Shown here one piece after another: positions 10,401 through 17,429 of a stretch of DNA of 64,000 nt. The notes under the pieces are model-generated. The model ran no database searches, was not told the DNA's origin, and saw only the letters and a program-made list of their open reading frames with translations. This stretch comes from Halopseudomonas laoshanensis (GTDB lineage: Bacteria > Pseudomonadota > Gammaproteobacteria > Pseudomonadales > Pseudomonadaceae). Positions within the stretch are counted from its first letter, which is position 1, and every line of letters starts with the position of its first letter. Location of the stretch: assembly GCF_008365385.1 (NCBI RefSeq), contig NZ_QOVF01000001.1:992001-1056000 (forward strand). The letters are read 5' to 3'. The position numbers and the translations under genes were made by a program.

Positions 10401-10578
10401 GATTGGGGCGGTGGTCGGGGTTCAGCCGTTTGGCGGTATGGGGCTGTCAGGCACCGGGCCGAAAGCAGGTGGGCCGCATTATTTGCTGCGTTTCGTTACC
10501 GAACGCACGCGCACCATCAACACCACGGCAGTCGGCGGCAATGCCAGCCTGCTGTCGCTGGGCAATGGTGAGCCTTGA
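7423..10578 (+). CDS. putA: bifunctional proline dehydrogenase / delta-1-pyrroline-5-carboxylate dehydrogenase PutA
   Basis: PutA oxidises proline to P5C (FAD) and then to glutamate (NAD+), passing electrons to the respiratory chain at the membrane. The 1051-residue form lacks the N-terminal ribbon-helix-helix DNA-binding domain of E. coli PutA (about 1320 residues), so it is not autoregulatory; a separate PruR fits this. The proline dehydrogenase barrel is seen from SIKLSALHPHYE through GITIDAEEADRLE and RLVKGAYWD to the C-terminal helix ERRNSKG. The aldehyde dehydrogenase half has the cofactor site around SPWNFPLAIF, the glutamate in AETGGQNAM and the catalytic Cys838 in SAGQRCSALR. The ribosome site GGAGCA precedes ATG 7423. 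Confidence 0.97.
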   Translation: MFKASQALQGDFLASNPDDFLKVVSDNYAVDEAAYVAELEPLAEPEDVAALSQRATRLIEDVRKRDNASDSIDALLQQYSLDTQEGIMLMCLAEALLRVPDAETADALIRDKLNAAQWDKHVGQSESALVNAAAWGLVMTGKVVNMDKRQDGTPGTVLGRLVKRSGEPVIRSAMLQAMRIMGKQFVLGRNIKEALKNGKEQRDNGYTYSFDMLGEAALTRADASKYLADYSDAINALANDSYKGTSPKPTISIKLSALHPHYETAREQQVLDELSEIVLGLARQARAGGVGITIDAEEADRLELSLKLFRRVYNHADVKGWGNFGLVVQAYTKRALPVLCWLTLVAKQQGDLIPVRLVKGAYWDTEIKLCQQAGLDGYPVFTRKEGTDVSYLACARYLLSPLTDGLIYSQFATHNAHTVTCILSMAGQRAFEFQRLHGMGDALYDTVIKQNSCAVRIYAPVGAHKDLLPYLVRRLLENGANSSFVHKLVDKKVPIETLIEHPLVSLRRHASPANHRIPMPADIYGTERRNSKGINLDVLSQWLPLKQQLDQHMQSSWTGAPLVNGKRLSGESRAVMCPYALSHQVGEVIWATAEQTHGAIDQLAAAFPAWNATPVDTRAAVLERTADLLEQHMPELMALCTREAGKSLQDGIDEVREAVDFCRYYALQARQRFALITLPGPTGESNELYLQGRGVFACISPWNFPLAIFLGQVSAALVTGNTVVAKPAEQTSLLAVRCVELMFEAGLPSNALALLPGDGAQVGSVITSDPRITGVAFTGSTQTAHLINRALAARDSAIAPMVAETGGQNAMLVDSTALPEQVVKDVVHSAFTSAGQRCSALRVLYIQEDIAPRVMELLKGAMAELHVGDPFSRATDVGPVIDADAREGLLKHIETMKVADRLIAETPLPEGLDGHFVAPVAFRLDSIKQLDREHFGPVLHVITWRNDTLDKVIDEINATGFGLTLGIHSRNEDTALHIDRRVRIGNVYINRNQIGAVVGVQPFGGMGLSGTGPKAGGPHYLLRFVTERTRTINTTAVGGNASLLSLGNGEP

Positions 10579-10690
10579 GCACGAACGCGGCAGCCACCGG
10601 GCTGCCGCCAGGAAACAGAGGGAATTGATCAGTACTTCCCCATACCAATAACAGAACAGGGACTGTTCACTACAATGAGAGAAGAACGCC

Positions 10691-12166
10691 ATGACTGGTA
10701 ACATAGGCATTGTGAGTGCGACCTTCGCGGTCTATATCGTGGTGATGTTGGCCATCGGCTATATCGCTTATAAACGAACCAATAACCTGTCCGATTATAT
10801 TCTCGGCGGACGCACGCTAGGCCCGGGCACGGCTGCTTTGTCTGCCGGCGCCTCGGACATGAGCGGCTGGCTGCTGCTGGGTTTGCCTGGCTATGCACTG
10901 GCGGCCGGTTATGAAGCGACCTGGATTGCGGCTGGCCTGCTGGCGGGTACCTGGCTCAACTGGCTGATCGTCGCACGGCGTTTGCGGGTGTACTCGCATG
11001 CGGTTAACGATTCGCTGACATTGCCGGCCTATTTCGAATTTCGTTTCGAAGATAAAAGCCGCGCATTGCGTGTGATTTCAGCTATTTTCATTCTGCTGTT
11101 CTTCCTCTTCTACACCAGTTCGGGCCTGGTGGCTGCCGGCAAGCTGTTTGAAAGCACTTTCGGCCTTAGCTACGAAATTGCCGTGGTACTGGGCACGCTG
11201 GTTATCGTCTCTTACACCTTCTTCGGCGGTTTTCTTGCGGTGTCGTGGACGGATGTGATCCAGGGTCTGCTGATGGCTGCGGCGCTGGTGATCGTGCCGA
11301 TCATTGCGCTCAACACCATGGGCGGCTGGGACGAAGCCCGTGCAGCGATGGAGGCGAGCAATCCGGAACTGCTGACATTCTTCAACGACGTTGAAGGTAA
11401 TCCACTGGGCTTTGTCGCGATCATTTCGCTGTTGGCCTGGGGTCTGGGTTATTTTGGGCAGCCGCACATTCTTGCGCGTTTCAAGGCTATTGGTGACGAC
11501 GCTGCTCTGCCTACCGCCCGCCGCATTGCCGTTATTTGGACTGGCATCTGTCTGATCGCCGCGCTGATGGTCGGCTGGGTCGGCATTGGCTTCCTCGGCG
11601 AAGCGGGGATTGGCGATGCGGAAACGGTCTTCCTGGCGCTGATCCAGGCCATGATGCATCCAGTTGTGGCTGGCATTCTGCTCGCGGCCGTACTGGCAGC
11701 GATCATGTCGACCGCCGATTCCCAGCTGCTGGTGTCATCTTCTGCTCTGGCGGAAGATTTCTACAAGGCGCTGTTCCGCCGTGATGCTACCCAGAACGAG
11801 CTGGTCTGGGTGGGCCGCTTTGCGGTAATCGGCATCGCCTTGCTGGCACTGTTGTTCGCCTTCAATCCGGAAAGCACTGTATTGGGTCTGGTTTCCTACG
11901 CCTGGGCCGGCTTCGGTGCGGCCTTCGGTCCTGCGGTGATTCTGTCGCTGTTCTGGAAACGCATGAACCGCAACGGCGCTTTGGCCGGGATCATCGTCGG
12001 TGGCCTGACGGTGGTGCTGTACAAGCAGATTGATACCATCGGTCTCTATGAGATCATCCCCGGTGTCATTCTGGCGACCATCGCTATCGTTGTAGCCACG
12101 CTGCTGAGCCCTCCGCCTTCAGCGACCATAGAAGCAACCTTTGACGAGGTAGCCAACCGCTACTGA
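10691..12166 (+). CDS. putP: sodium/proline symporter PutP
   Basis: PutP imports proline with sodium across the inner membrane for PutA. The 491-residue protein has about 13 hydrophobic helices and the SSS-family signatures SDYILGGRTLGPGTAALSAG and ASDMSGWLLLGLPGYAL in the first helices, the latter holding the residues that coordinate Na+ and proline in PutP. The mid-protein LGYFGQPHILARF and MSTADSQLLVSSSALAEDFY are also family hallmarks. It follows putA by 112 bases on the same strand and probably shares PruR control. A hairpin lies just past the stop codon. Confidence 0.96.
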   Translation: MTGNIGIVSATFAVYIVVMLAIGYIAYKRTNNLSDYILGGRTLGPGTAALSAGASDMSGWLLLGLPGYALAAGYEATWIAAGLLAGTWLNWLIVARRLRVYSHAVNDSLTLPAYFEFRFEDKSRALRVISAIFILLFFLFYTSSGLVAAGKLFESTFGLSYEIAVVLGTLVIVSYTFFGGFLAVSWTDVIQGLLMAAALVIVPIIALNTMGGWDEARAAMEASNPELLTFFNDVEGNPLGFVAIISLLAWGLGYFGQPHILARFKAIGDDAALPTARRIAVIWTGICLIAALMVGWVGIGFLGEAGIGDAETVFLALIQAMMHPVVAGILLAAVLAAIMSTADSQLLVSSSALAEDFYKALFRRDATQNELVWVGRFAVIGIALLALLFAFNPESTVLGLVSYAWAGFGAAFGPAVILSLFWKRMNRNGALAGIIVGGLTVVLYKQIDTIGLYEIIPGVILATIAIVVATLLSPPPSATIEATFDEVANRY

Positions 12167-12173
12167 GCAATAT

Positions 12174-12199
12174 TGCCGGGCAGCGCAAGCTGTCCGGCA
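12174..12199 (+). terminator. hairpin after putP (terminator without clear T-run)
   Basis: An 11-bp stem (TGCCGGGCAGC / GCTGTCCGGCA, one G-T wobble) with a GCAA tetraloop begins 8 bases after the putP stop. No uridine tract follows, so it may be an mRNA 3'-end stabiliser or a Rho-assisted stop. Confidence 0.4.
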
Positions 12200-12301
12200 G
12201 CTCGGCAGACAAGCTGCCGTATCCTTCTGCCATAGCGTTCTCCTGCCGCACTTCCCCCGACTTCTGACACAACTGCCAACAGTGTATTTGCGCACTGCGG
12301 G

Positions 12302-12352
12302 TTGTTTCCCGGCGCCCAGTGTTTTCTAATACGGACTGACGCGTCAGTCCGT
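12302..12352 (+). promoter_or_regulatory. promoter and palindromic operator of the tetR-RND operon
   Basis: TTGTTT (12302-12307), a 17-bp spacer and TCTAAT (12325-12330) form a plausible sigma-70 promoter. Starting at the base after the -10 lies a perfect 22-bp palindrome, 12331-12352: half-site ACGGACTGACG followed by its exact reverse complement. Transcription would start inside it, and it ends 9 bases before the TetR start codon. Position and symmetry are those of a TetR autoregulatory operator. Confidence 0.7.
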
Positions 12353-12361
12353 GAGTAACAA

Positions 12362-13009
12362 ATGCCCGTTAATAACAATGAATGCCAAGCCAAACGCTTG
12401 CGCAAACCCCCGGCCGAGCGCTGTGAAGAGATTCTTTACGCGGCGATCAAAGTCTTTGCCGAGCAGGGATTTCGCTGCACGGATGTGCAACAGATTGCCG
12501 ATCTGGCCGGGGTGGGCAAAGGCACGGTATACCGCTTTTATCCCACCAAAGACGAATTGTTTCAGGCCGCAGTCGACGATGTGATGCTGCGGCTGACCAG
12601 CCAGGTTGATGCTGCGGTTCAAGAAATTACCGACCCTCTTGAGCACCTCAAACAGGGTTTCAGAACCTACATGTCGTTCTTTCAGCAGCATCCTGAAGCT
12701 GTTGAACTCTTTGTTCACGAATGCGCCGAGTTCGGCAAGGTGAGCAAGCCGCGGTACTTTGTCTATTCGGACCTGCGTCGCACGACCTGGTTGAATGTGT
12801 ACCAGCAACTGATCGACAGCGGTCGTTGTCGAGTCAATGACCCCGAGCAAATCTTGAACGCTATCAGCAACCTGGCGTATGGCAGTGTGCTGGTCAATCG
12901 GATTTCCGGACGTAACAGCTCGCTGGAAGTGATGGCTGACGAGCTGCTGGATACGCTGCTGCATGGCGTTCTAGGGCCCACGCAGATAGTGGCCGCTAGC
13001 GATGAGTAG
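12362..13009 (+). CDS. TetR/AcrR-family repressor of the adjacent RND efflux genes
   Basis: This is a 215-residue TetR-type repressor. Residues about 15-65 form the DNA-binding domain, with the helix-turn-helix TDVQQIADLAGVGKGTVYRF and the typical follow-on YPTKDELF. The C-terminal half is the variable ligand-binding and dimerisation part (LKQGFRTYMSFFQQHPEAVE). It is first in a same-strand unit with a membrane-fusion protein and an RND transporter, and a perfect palindrome covers its predicted transcription start. By analogy with AcrR, TtgR and similar regulators it should repress itself and the pump until an effluxed ligand binds. The effector cannot be read from the sequence. Confidence 0.88.
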   Translation: MPVNNNECQAKRLRKPPAERCEEILYAAIKVFAEQGFRCTDVQQIADLAGVGKGTVYRFYPTKDELFQAAVDDVMLRLTSQVDAAVQEITDPLEHLKQGFRTYMSFFQQHPEAVELFVHECAEFGKVSKPRYFVYSDLRRTTWLNVYQQLIDSGRCRVNDPEQILNAISNLAYGSVLVNRISGRNSSLEVMADELLDTLLHGVLGPTQIVAASDE

Positions 13010-13100
13010 CGGTCCGTGCAGTAGCGTTCCCCACACCATCTTCATGCTCGGGCAGCCGCTCCGGGTATCTCTTTCTCCAATTTTCGAGCGATTGACGTTT

Positions 13101-14279
13101 ATGCAAACCCCTCAGTTTCCTTTCCGTAGTTCTCAAGCAGCGGCATGGATCCGCGCGTTGTCTGTGCTAGCAGTGGCAGCTCTGGTATCGGCTTGTGGCA
13201 GTGATGATAAGTCCAAGTCCACGGAAAAAACGCCGCCCATGGTGACGGTGCAGGAAGTGACACTTTCCGATGCTGACCTGATTCAGGAGTATCCAGCACG
13301 GGTGCGCGGCGCCAGGGAGGTTGAGGTCAGAGCACGTATTTCCGGTGTGCTGCAGGAGCGTGTGTACGTCGAGGGTGCCGACGTCAAAGAGGGCGACATT
13401 CTGTTTCGCATTTTTCCGGAGCCGATGCAGATTCTGGTAAAGCAAGCCGAAGCGGCGAAGAGCAATGCCATCGCCGAGGTCAAACAGGCCGAGCGCGAGT
13501 GGGAGCGAGCCAAGCAATTGTTTGAGCGGGGTGCATTGAGTGCCAGCGAGCGGGATCGCACGCAATCGCAGCTGGATTTCGCCCGCGCCGGACTGGATGA
13601 AGCTGATGCGCTGCTGGATGAGGCCAAACTGAACCTGTCCTATACCAATGTACGTGCGCCGATGGATGGCAGCGCGAGTCTGGAAGTAGTACCGGAAGGG
13701 AGCGTACTGGCTGTCGGCGCGCTGCTGACCACGCTGGTCAAGCAGGATCCGGTGCACGTGATCTTCGCTCTGCCTGAGCGTGATGCGGCTATGCAGCGTG
13801 CAGCCCAGATTGAAGACGATACGCTGAATGGCGCCGTTACCATGTTGATGGCCGATGGCAGTGAGTACCCCCGCACAGGCAGCATCGATTTCACTTCAAG
13901 CAGTATTGATAACGCCACCGGCAGCATCACGCTCAGGGCAGTGTTTGATAATCCCGATCGCCAGCTTATTCCCGGACAATTCGTGCGTATCCGGCTAGTT
14001 CTCAAGCACTTCACTGATCAAGTGTTGCTACCTTCAGAGGCAGTGGGTGCCAGCGGTGACGGCCCCCAGGTGTTGGTAGTCAATGACGATTCCGAGATTG
14101 AAATTCGCAAGGTAAAACTCGGTGACATCCTGGGTGCAAGACAGATCATTCTTGAAGGTGTCGAGCCGGGTGACCGCGTGGTGGTCAACGGCCAGGTAGG
14201 CCTGCGTGCGGGCGCCAAGGTGCGCGTAGATGGTGGGGAACCCGAGCAGGACCCTGCAACCGACGACGCCGAGGAGTAA
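13101..14279 (+). CDS. RND efflux periplasmic adaptor (membrane-fusion) lipoprotein
   Basis: This 392-residue periplasmic adaptor links the inner-membrane RND pump to an outer-membrane channel. It has a lipoprotein signal with lipobox LVSAC (Cys32), a first lipoyl half (VEVRARISGVLQERVYVEGA), a long alpha hairpin (KQAEAAKSNAIAEVKQAERE to DEAKLNLSYTNVRAP), a beta-barrel part and a C-terminal membrane-proximal domain (VLLPSEAVGASGDGPQVLVV). ATG 13101 is chosen because the signal peptide begins there, although the frame is open from 13002. It ends 4 bases before the RND gene. Homologues include MexA and AcrA. Confidence 0.92.
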   Translation: MQTPQFPFRSSQAAAWIRALSVLAVAALVSACGSDDKSKSTEKTPPMVTVQEVTLSDADLIQEYPARVRGAREVEVRARISGVLQERVYVEGADVKEGDILFRIFPEPMQILVKQAEAAKSNAIAEVKQAEREWERAKQLFERGALSASERDRTQSQLDFARAGLDEADALLDEAKLNLSYTNVRAPMDGSASLEVVPEGSVLAVGALLTTLVKQDPVHVIFALPERDAAMQRAAQIEDDTLNGAVTMLMADGSEYPRTGSIDFTSSSIDNATGSITLRAVFDNPDRQLIPGQFVRIRLVLKHFTDQVLLPSEAVGASGDGPQVLVVNDDSEIEIRKVKLGDILGARQIILEGVEPGDRVVVNGQVGLRAGAKVRVDGGEPEQDPATDDAEE

Positions 14280-14283
14280 GGGC

Positions 14284-17200
14284 ATGCTGCAGTTCTTTAT
14301 TGATCGGCCGATCTTTTCGACGGTGTTGTCGATCCTGATCCTGATTGCCGGTGGCACCTCGCTTTATCAGTTGCCAATTGAGCAGTACCCCAACGTGGTA
14401 CCCCCGCAGATTGTGGTGGAGGCCAGCTACCCGGGCGCCAGTTCGCAGGTAATTGCCGACGCGGTGTCGGCGCCATTGGAGCAAGCGATCAACGGGGTCG
14501 ACGACATGCTGTATATGGAGTCCTTCAGTGGCGACTCCGGCAACATGCAACTGACGGTCTATTTCCGGATTGGCACCGACCCTGATCAGGCGACTATCGA
14601 CGTCAACAATCGCGTGCAGAAAGCAACTGCGGAGCTGCCCCAGGAAGTGCGTGATCTGGGCGTAGTGGTCCAGGCCCGCTCGACCTCCATTCTCCAGGTG
14701 GTCGCTCTGTCGTCGGATACAGAACAACTCGGCGTGCTGGAAATCAGCAACTATGCGCTGCTCAACGTACTCGATGAGTTGGTGCGTTTGCCCGGCGTTG
14801 GTGATGCGCGTCTGTTTGGTGCCCAGGATTATTCCATGCGAATCTGGTTGCGACCGGACAAGCTGGCTGAATACGACCTGACGCCGAGTGATGTCGCCAC
14901 AGCACTGCGTGAGCAGAATGCACAGTTCGCCGCTGGCCGTATCGGCGCCAACCCTGCGCCCGAAGGCCAGGCCTTTACCTTCAGTGTCAGCACGCCTGGG
15001 CGGATGTCGACCCCTGAAGAGTTTGAACAGATCATTCTGCGCAGCGATTCTGACGGGCGCACATTGCGCTTGGGGGAAGTGGCACGCGCCGAGCTGGGCG
15101 CACAGAACTACGATTTCAGCGCCACCTTCAATGCGAAAAATGCGGTGCCACTGGGCATCTATCTCCAGCCCGGGGCTAATGCGCTGGATACCGCGGACGA
15201 AGTTCGTCAGGCGATGGAGCGCATTTCTCAGCGCTTTCCCGGCGACCTGCGCTACGACATACCTTACGACACCACCCTGTTTATCGATGTCTCGATCAAA
15301 GAAGTGTTGATCACGTTCATTCAAGCATTGGCTTTGGTGGTATTGGTCACCTTCCTGTTTCTGCAGCATCTCAAGGCGACGCTGATTCCGCTGGTGGCTA
15401 TTCCGGTCTCGCTCATCGGTACCTTCGCCGGGATGATGTTGATGGGTTTTTCCGTCAACCTTTTAACCCTGTTCGGGCTGATTCTGGCGATTGGGGTGGT
15501 GGTGGATAACGCCATTATCGTGATGGAGAATGCTGAGCGCTTGATCAAGGAGGAGGGGCTCTCCAGCTATGAAGCCGCCAGCAAGACCATGAAGCAGGTA
15601 TCCGGCGCGGTAGTAGGCTCCACGCTGGTGCTGATTGCGGTGTTTGCCCCGGTATCCTTTCTCGGCGGCCTCAGCGGCGAGCTGTATCGTCAGTTCGCCA
15701 TTACCATCGCCGTGTCCGTGGGTATTTCCGGCATCGTGGCGCTGACGCTCAGTCCGGTCATGTGCGCGTTGCTGCTCGACCGCAAGGAAACCGAGCCGTC
15801 TCCCAAATTCGCCTGGTTCAATAATGGCTTTGATCGGCTGACTGACGGTTTCACCCGTCTGGTTGGCTGGATGCTCAATCACGCCAAAATTACCCTGGTG
15901 CTGTTTCTGCTACTGATTGGATCTACCCTGTTTCTCCTGGATCGCATGTCCAGCGGCCTTGTGCCGCAGGAAGATCAGGGCTTTTTGCTGACGGTCTATC
16001 AACTGCCGCCAGTCTCATCACTGGAACGTACGGAGGCCGTGCGTGAGGAGTTGAGTCAGAAGATCGTCGACATGGAAGAGATCAAAGGGATCACCAGCTT
16101 TGCCGGTTTCGACATCATGAACCGGGGTCTACGCACCAATATGGGCGTCGCCTTCGTCACGCTGATCGACTGGGATGACCGTACCGAAGTAGAGCAGAGC
16201 GCGCAGGGTATGGCCAACCGTATCGTCGGCCTGGGTGCGAATATCCAGGAAGCCAACGTCATGGCCTTTGTACCGCCGCCGATTAACGGACTGTCACTGA
16301 CCGGGGGTGTCGAAGGCTATCTGCAGCTGCGCGGCGAAAGCGATCCCTTGAAACTCAAGGCGGAAGCAGATCGCTTGGTCGGTGCCGCCAGCGAGCGTCC
16401 CGAGCTGACCAACGTGCGTGCGGCATTGGATGTCGGCGTACCTCGCTACCAGGCAGAGGTGGATTGGGACAAGGCCAAGGCCATGGGAGTGCCCATCAAC
16501 GAAATCTTCACCGCCATGCGCAGTACTTTTGGTGCTCTGTATGTGAACGATTTCACCCTGCAAGGGCGTAACTGGCAAGTCAATCTGCAGTCAGAGGGTG
16601 AGTTCCGTAGCCATCCGGATGACCTGCGCAGGGTGTTCGTGCGCTCGGGCACTGGCGAGCTGGTGTCTCTGAATAACGTGGTGACCCTTGAACGTACCCA
16701 GGGTGTCGATTCGGTGAGCCGCTTCAATCTCTACCCTGCCACCAAAGTGACCGCCGACCCAGCGCCGGGCTACAACACGGCGGCGGCCTTGGCTGCCTTG
16801 CAGGAAGTTGGTGCCGAGGTTCTGGCTGCGGATGCGCAGTTGGGCTGGGTCGGTGAGGCCTATCAGCTGCTGGATTCGGCATCCTCCGGGGCGCTGGCTT
16901 TCGGGATGGGCATCATGATGGTATTCCTGATTCTGTCAGCGCAGTACGAACGCTGGAGTCTGCCCCTGGCGGTAGCCACAGCCATTCCTTTCGGCGTCTT
17001 CGGTGCAGTGGTAGCGTCGATGTTGCGGGGCTTCCCGAACGATATCTACTTCCAGGTCGGGTTGCTGGTGTTGATCGGTCTGGCGGCCAAGAACGCGATT
17101 CTGATCGTCGAGTTCGCGGCACAGAACCGCAAGGAAGGCATGTCGCCCTATGACTCGGCCTTGACCGCAGCACGTCAACGCTTTCGCGCGATCATGATGA

Positions 17201-17385
17201 CCGCCCTGACCTTTATCATCGGCAGCTTGCCGCTGGCAATCAGTACTGGCGCCGGTGCCGTGAGTCGTCAGGAAATCGGTACCGTGGTAGTCGGTGGCAT
17301 GGTCGCCGCCAGTACCCTGGCGCTGATCTTCGTGCCGGTGTTCTACATGTTGCTGGAGCAGAGGGGGTTCAAGCGCACCGAGTAA
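14284..17385 (+). CDS. RND multidrug efflux transporter, inner membrane (HAE1 type)
   Basis: This 1033-residue proton-driven exporter has the usual two-fold layout: helix 1 (FFIDRPIFSTVLSILILIAG), a large periplasmic loop, helices 2-6, then a second repeat with helices 8-12. The N-terminal FFIDRPIF and GASSQVIADAVSAPLEQAIN are family hallmarks. The helix-4 proton-relay motif reads GVVVDNAIIVMEN, with Asp408 followed by Asn409 where AcrB has two aspartates. The helix-10 lysine is kept (Lys936, GLAAKNAILIVEF). No outer-membrane factor gene follows, so the pump must borrow a TolC/OprM-type channel encoded elsewhere. The substrate is unknown. Confidence 0.94.
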   Translation: MLQFFIDRPIFSTVLSILILIAGGTSLYQLPIEQYPNVVPPQIVVEASYPGASSQVIADAVSAPLEQAINGVDDMLYMESFSGDSGNMQLTVYFRIGTDPDQATIDVNNRVQKATAELPQEVRDLGVVVQARSTSILQVVALSSDTEQLGVLEISNYALLNVLDELVRLPGVGDARLFGAQDYSMRIWLRPDKLAEYDLTPSDVATALREQNAQFAAGRIGANPAPEGQAFTFSVSTPGRMSTPEEFEQIILRSDSDGRTLRLGEVARAELGAQNYDFSATFNAKNAVPLGIYLQPGANALDTADEVRQAMERISQRFPGDLRYDIPYDTTLFIDVSIKEVLITFIQALALVVLVTFLFLQHLKATLIPLVAIPVSLIGTFAGMMLMGFSVNLLTLFGLILAIGVVVDNAIIVMENAERLIKEEGLSSYEAASKTMKQVSGAVVGSTLVLIAVFAPVSFLGGLSGELYRQFAITIAVSVGISGIVALTLSPVMCALLLDRKETEPSPKFAWFNNGFDRLTDGFTRLVGWMLNHAKITLVLFLLLIGSTLFLLDRMSSGLVPQEDQGFLLTVYQLPPVSSLERTEAVREELSQKIVDMEEIKGITSFAGFDIMNRGLRTNMGVAFVTLIDWDDRTEVEQSAQGMANRIVGLGANIQEANVMAFVPPPINGLSLTGGVEGYLQLRGESDPLKLKAEADRLVGAASERPELTNVRAALDVGVPRYQAEVDWDKAKAMGVPINEIFTAMRSTFGALYVNDFTLQGRNWQVNLQSEGEFRSHPDDLRRVFVRSGTGELVSLNNVVTLERTQGVDSVSRFNLYPATKVTADPAPGYNTAAALAALQEVGAEVLAADAQLGWVGEAYQLLDSASSGALAFGMGIMMVFLILSAQYERWSLPLAVATAIPFGVFGAVVASMLRGFPNDIYFQVGLLVLIGLAAKNAILIVEFAAQNRKEGMSPYDSALTAARQRFRAIMMTALTFIIGSLPLAISTGAGAVSRQEIGTVVVGGMVAASTLALIFVPVFYMLLEQRGFKRTE

Positions 17386-17391
17386 AACAGA

Positions 17392-17423
17392 CTGCCCTTG
17401 TCGCTTATCGCCGACAAGGGCAG
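17392..17423. terminator. intrinsic terminator between RND gene and ptrB
   Basis: A perfect 12-bp stem (CTGCCCTTGTCG / CGACAAGGGCAG) with an 8-base loop. On the minus strand it is followed by TCTGTTTTA, so it ends ptrB transcription best; it lies 7 bases past the RND stop and may also serve that transcript. Confidence 0.75.
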
Positions 17424-17429
17424 GGTGGC

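Noticed and set aside
14185..15369. A 394-codon minus-strand frame over the RND genes
   Set aside because: Antisense shadow of the adaptor and pump genes; it spans the junction between two confident genes and has no motif.
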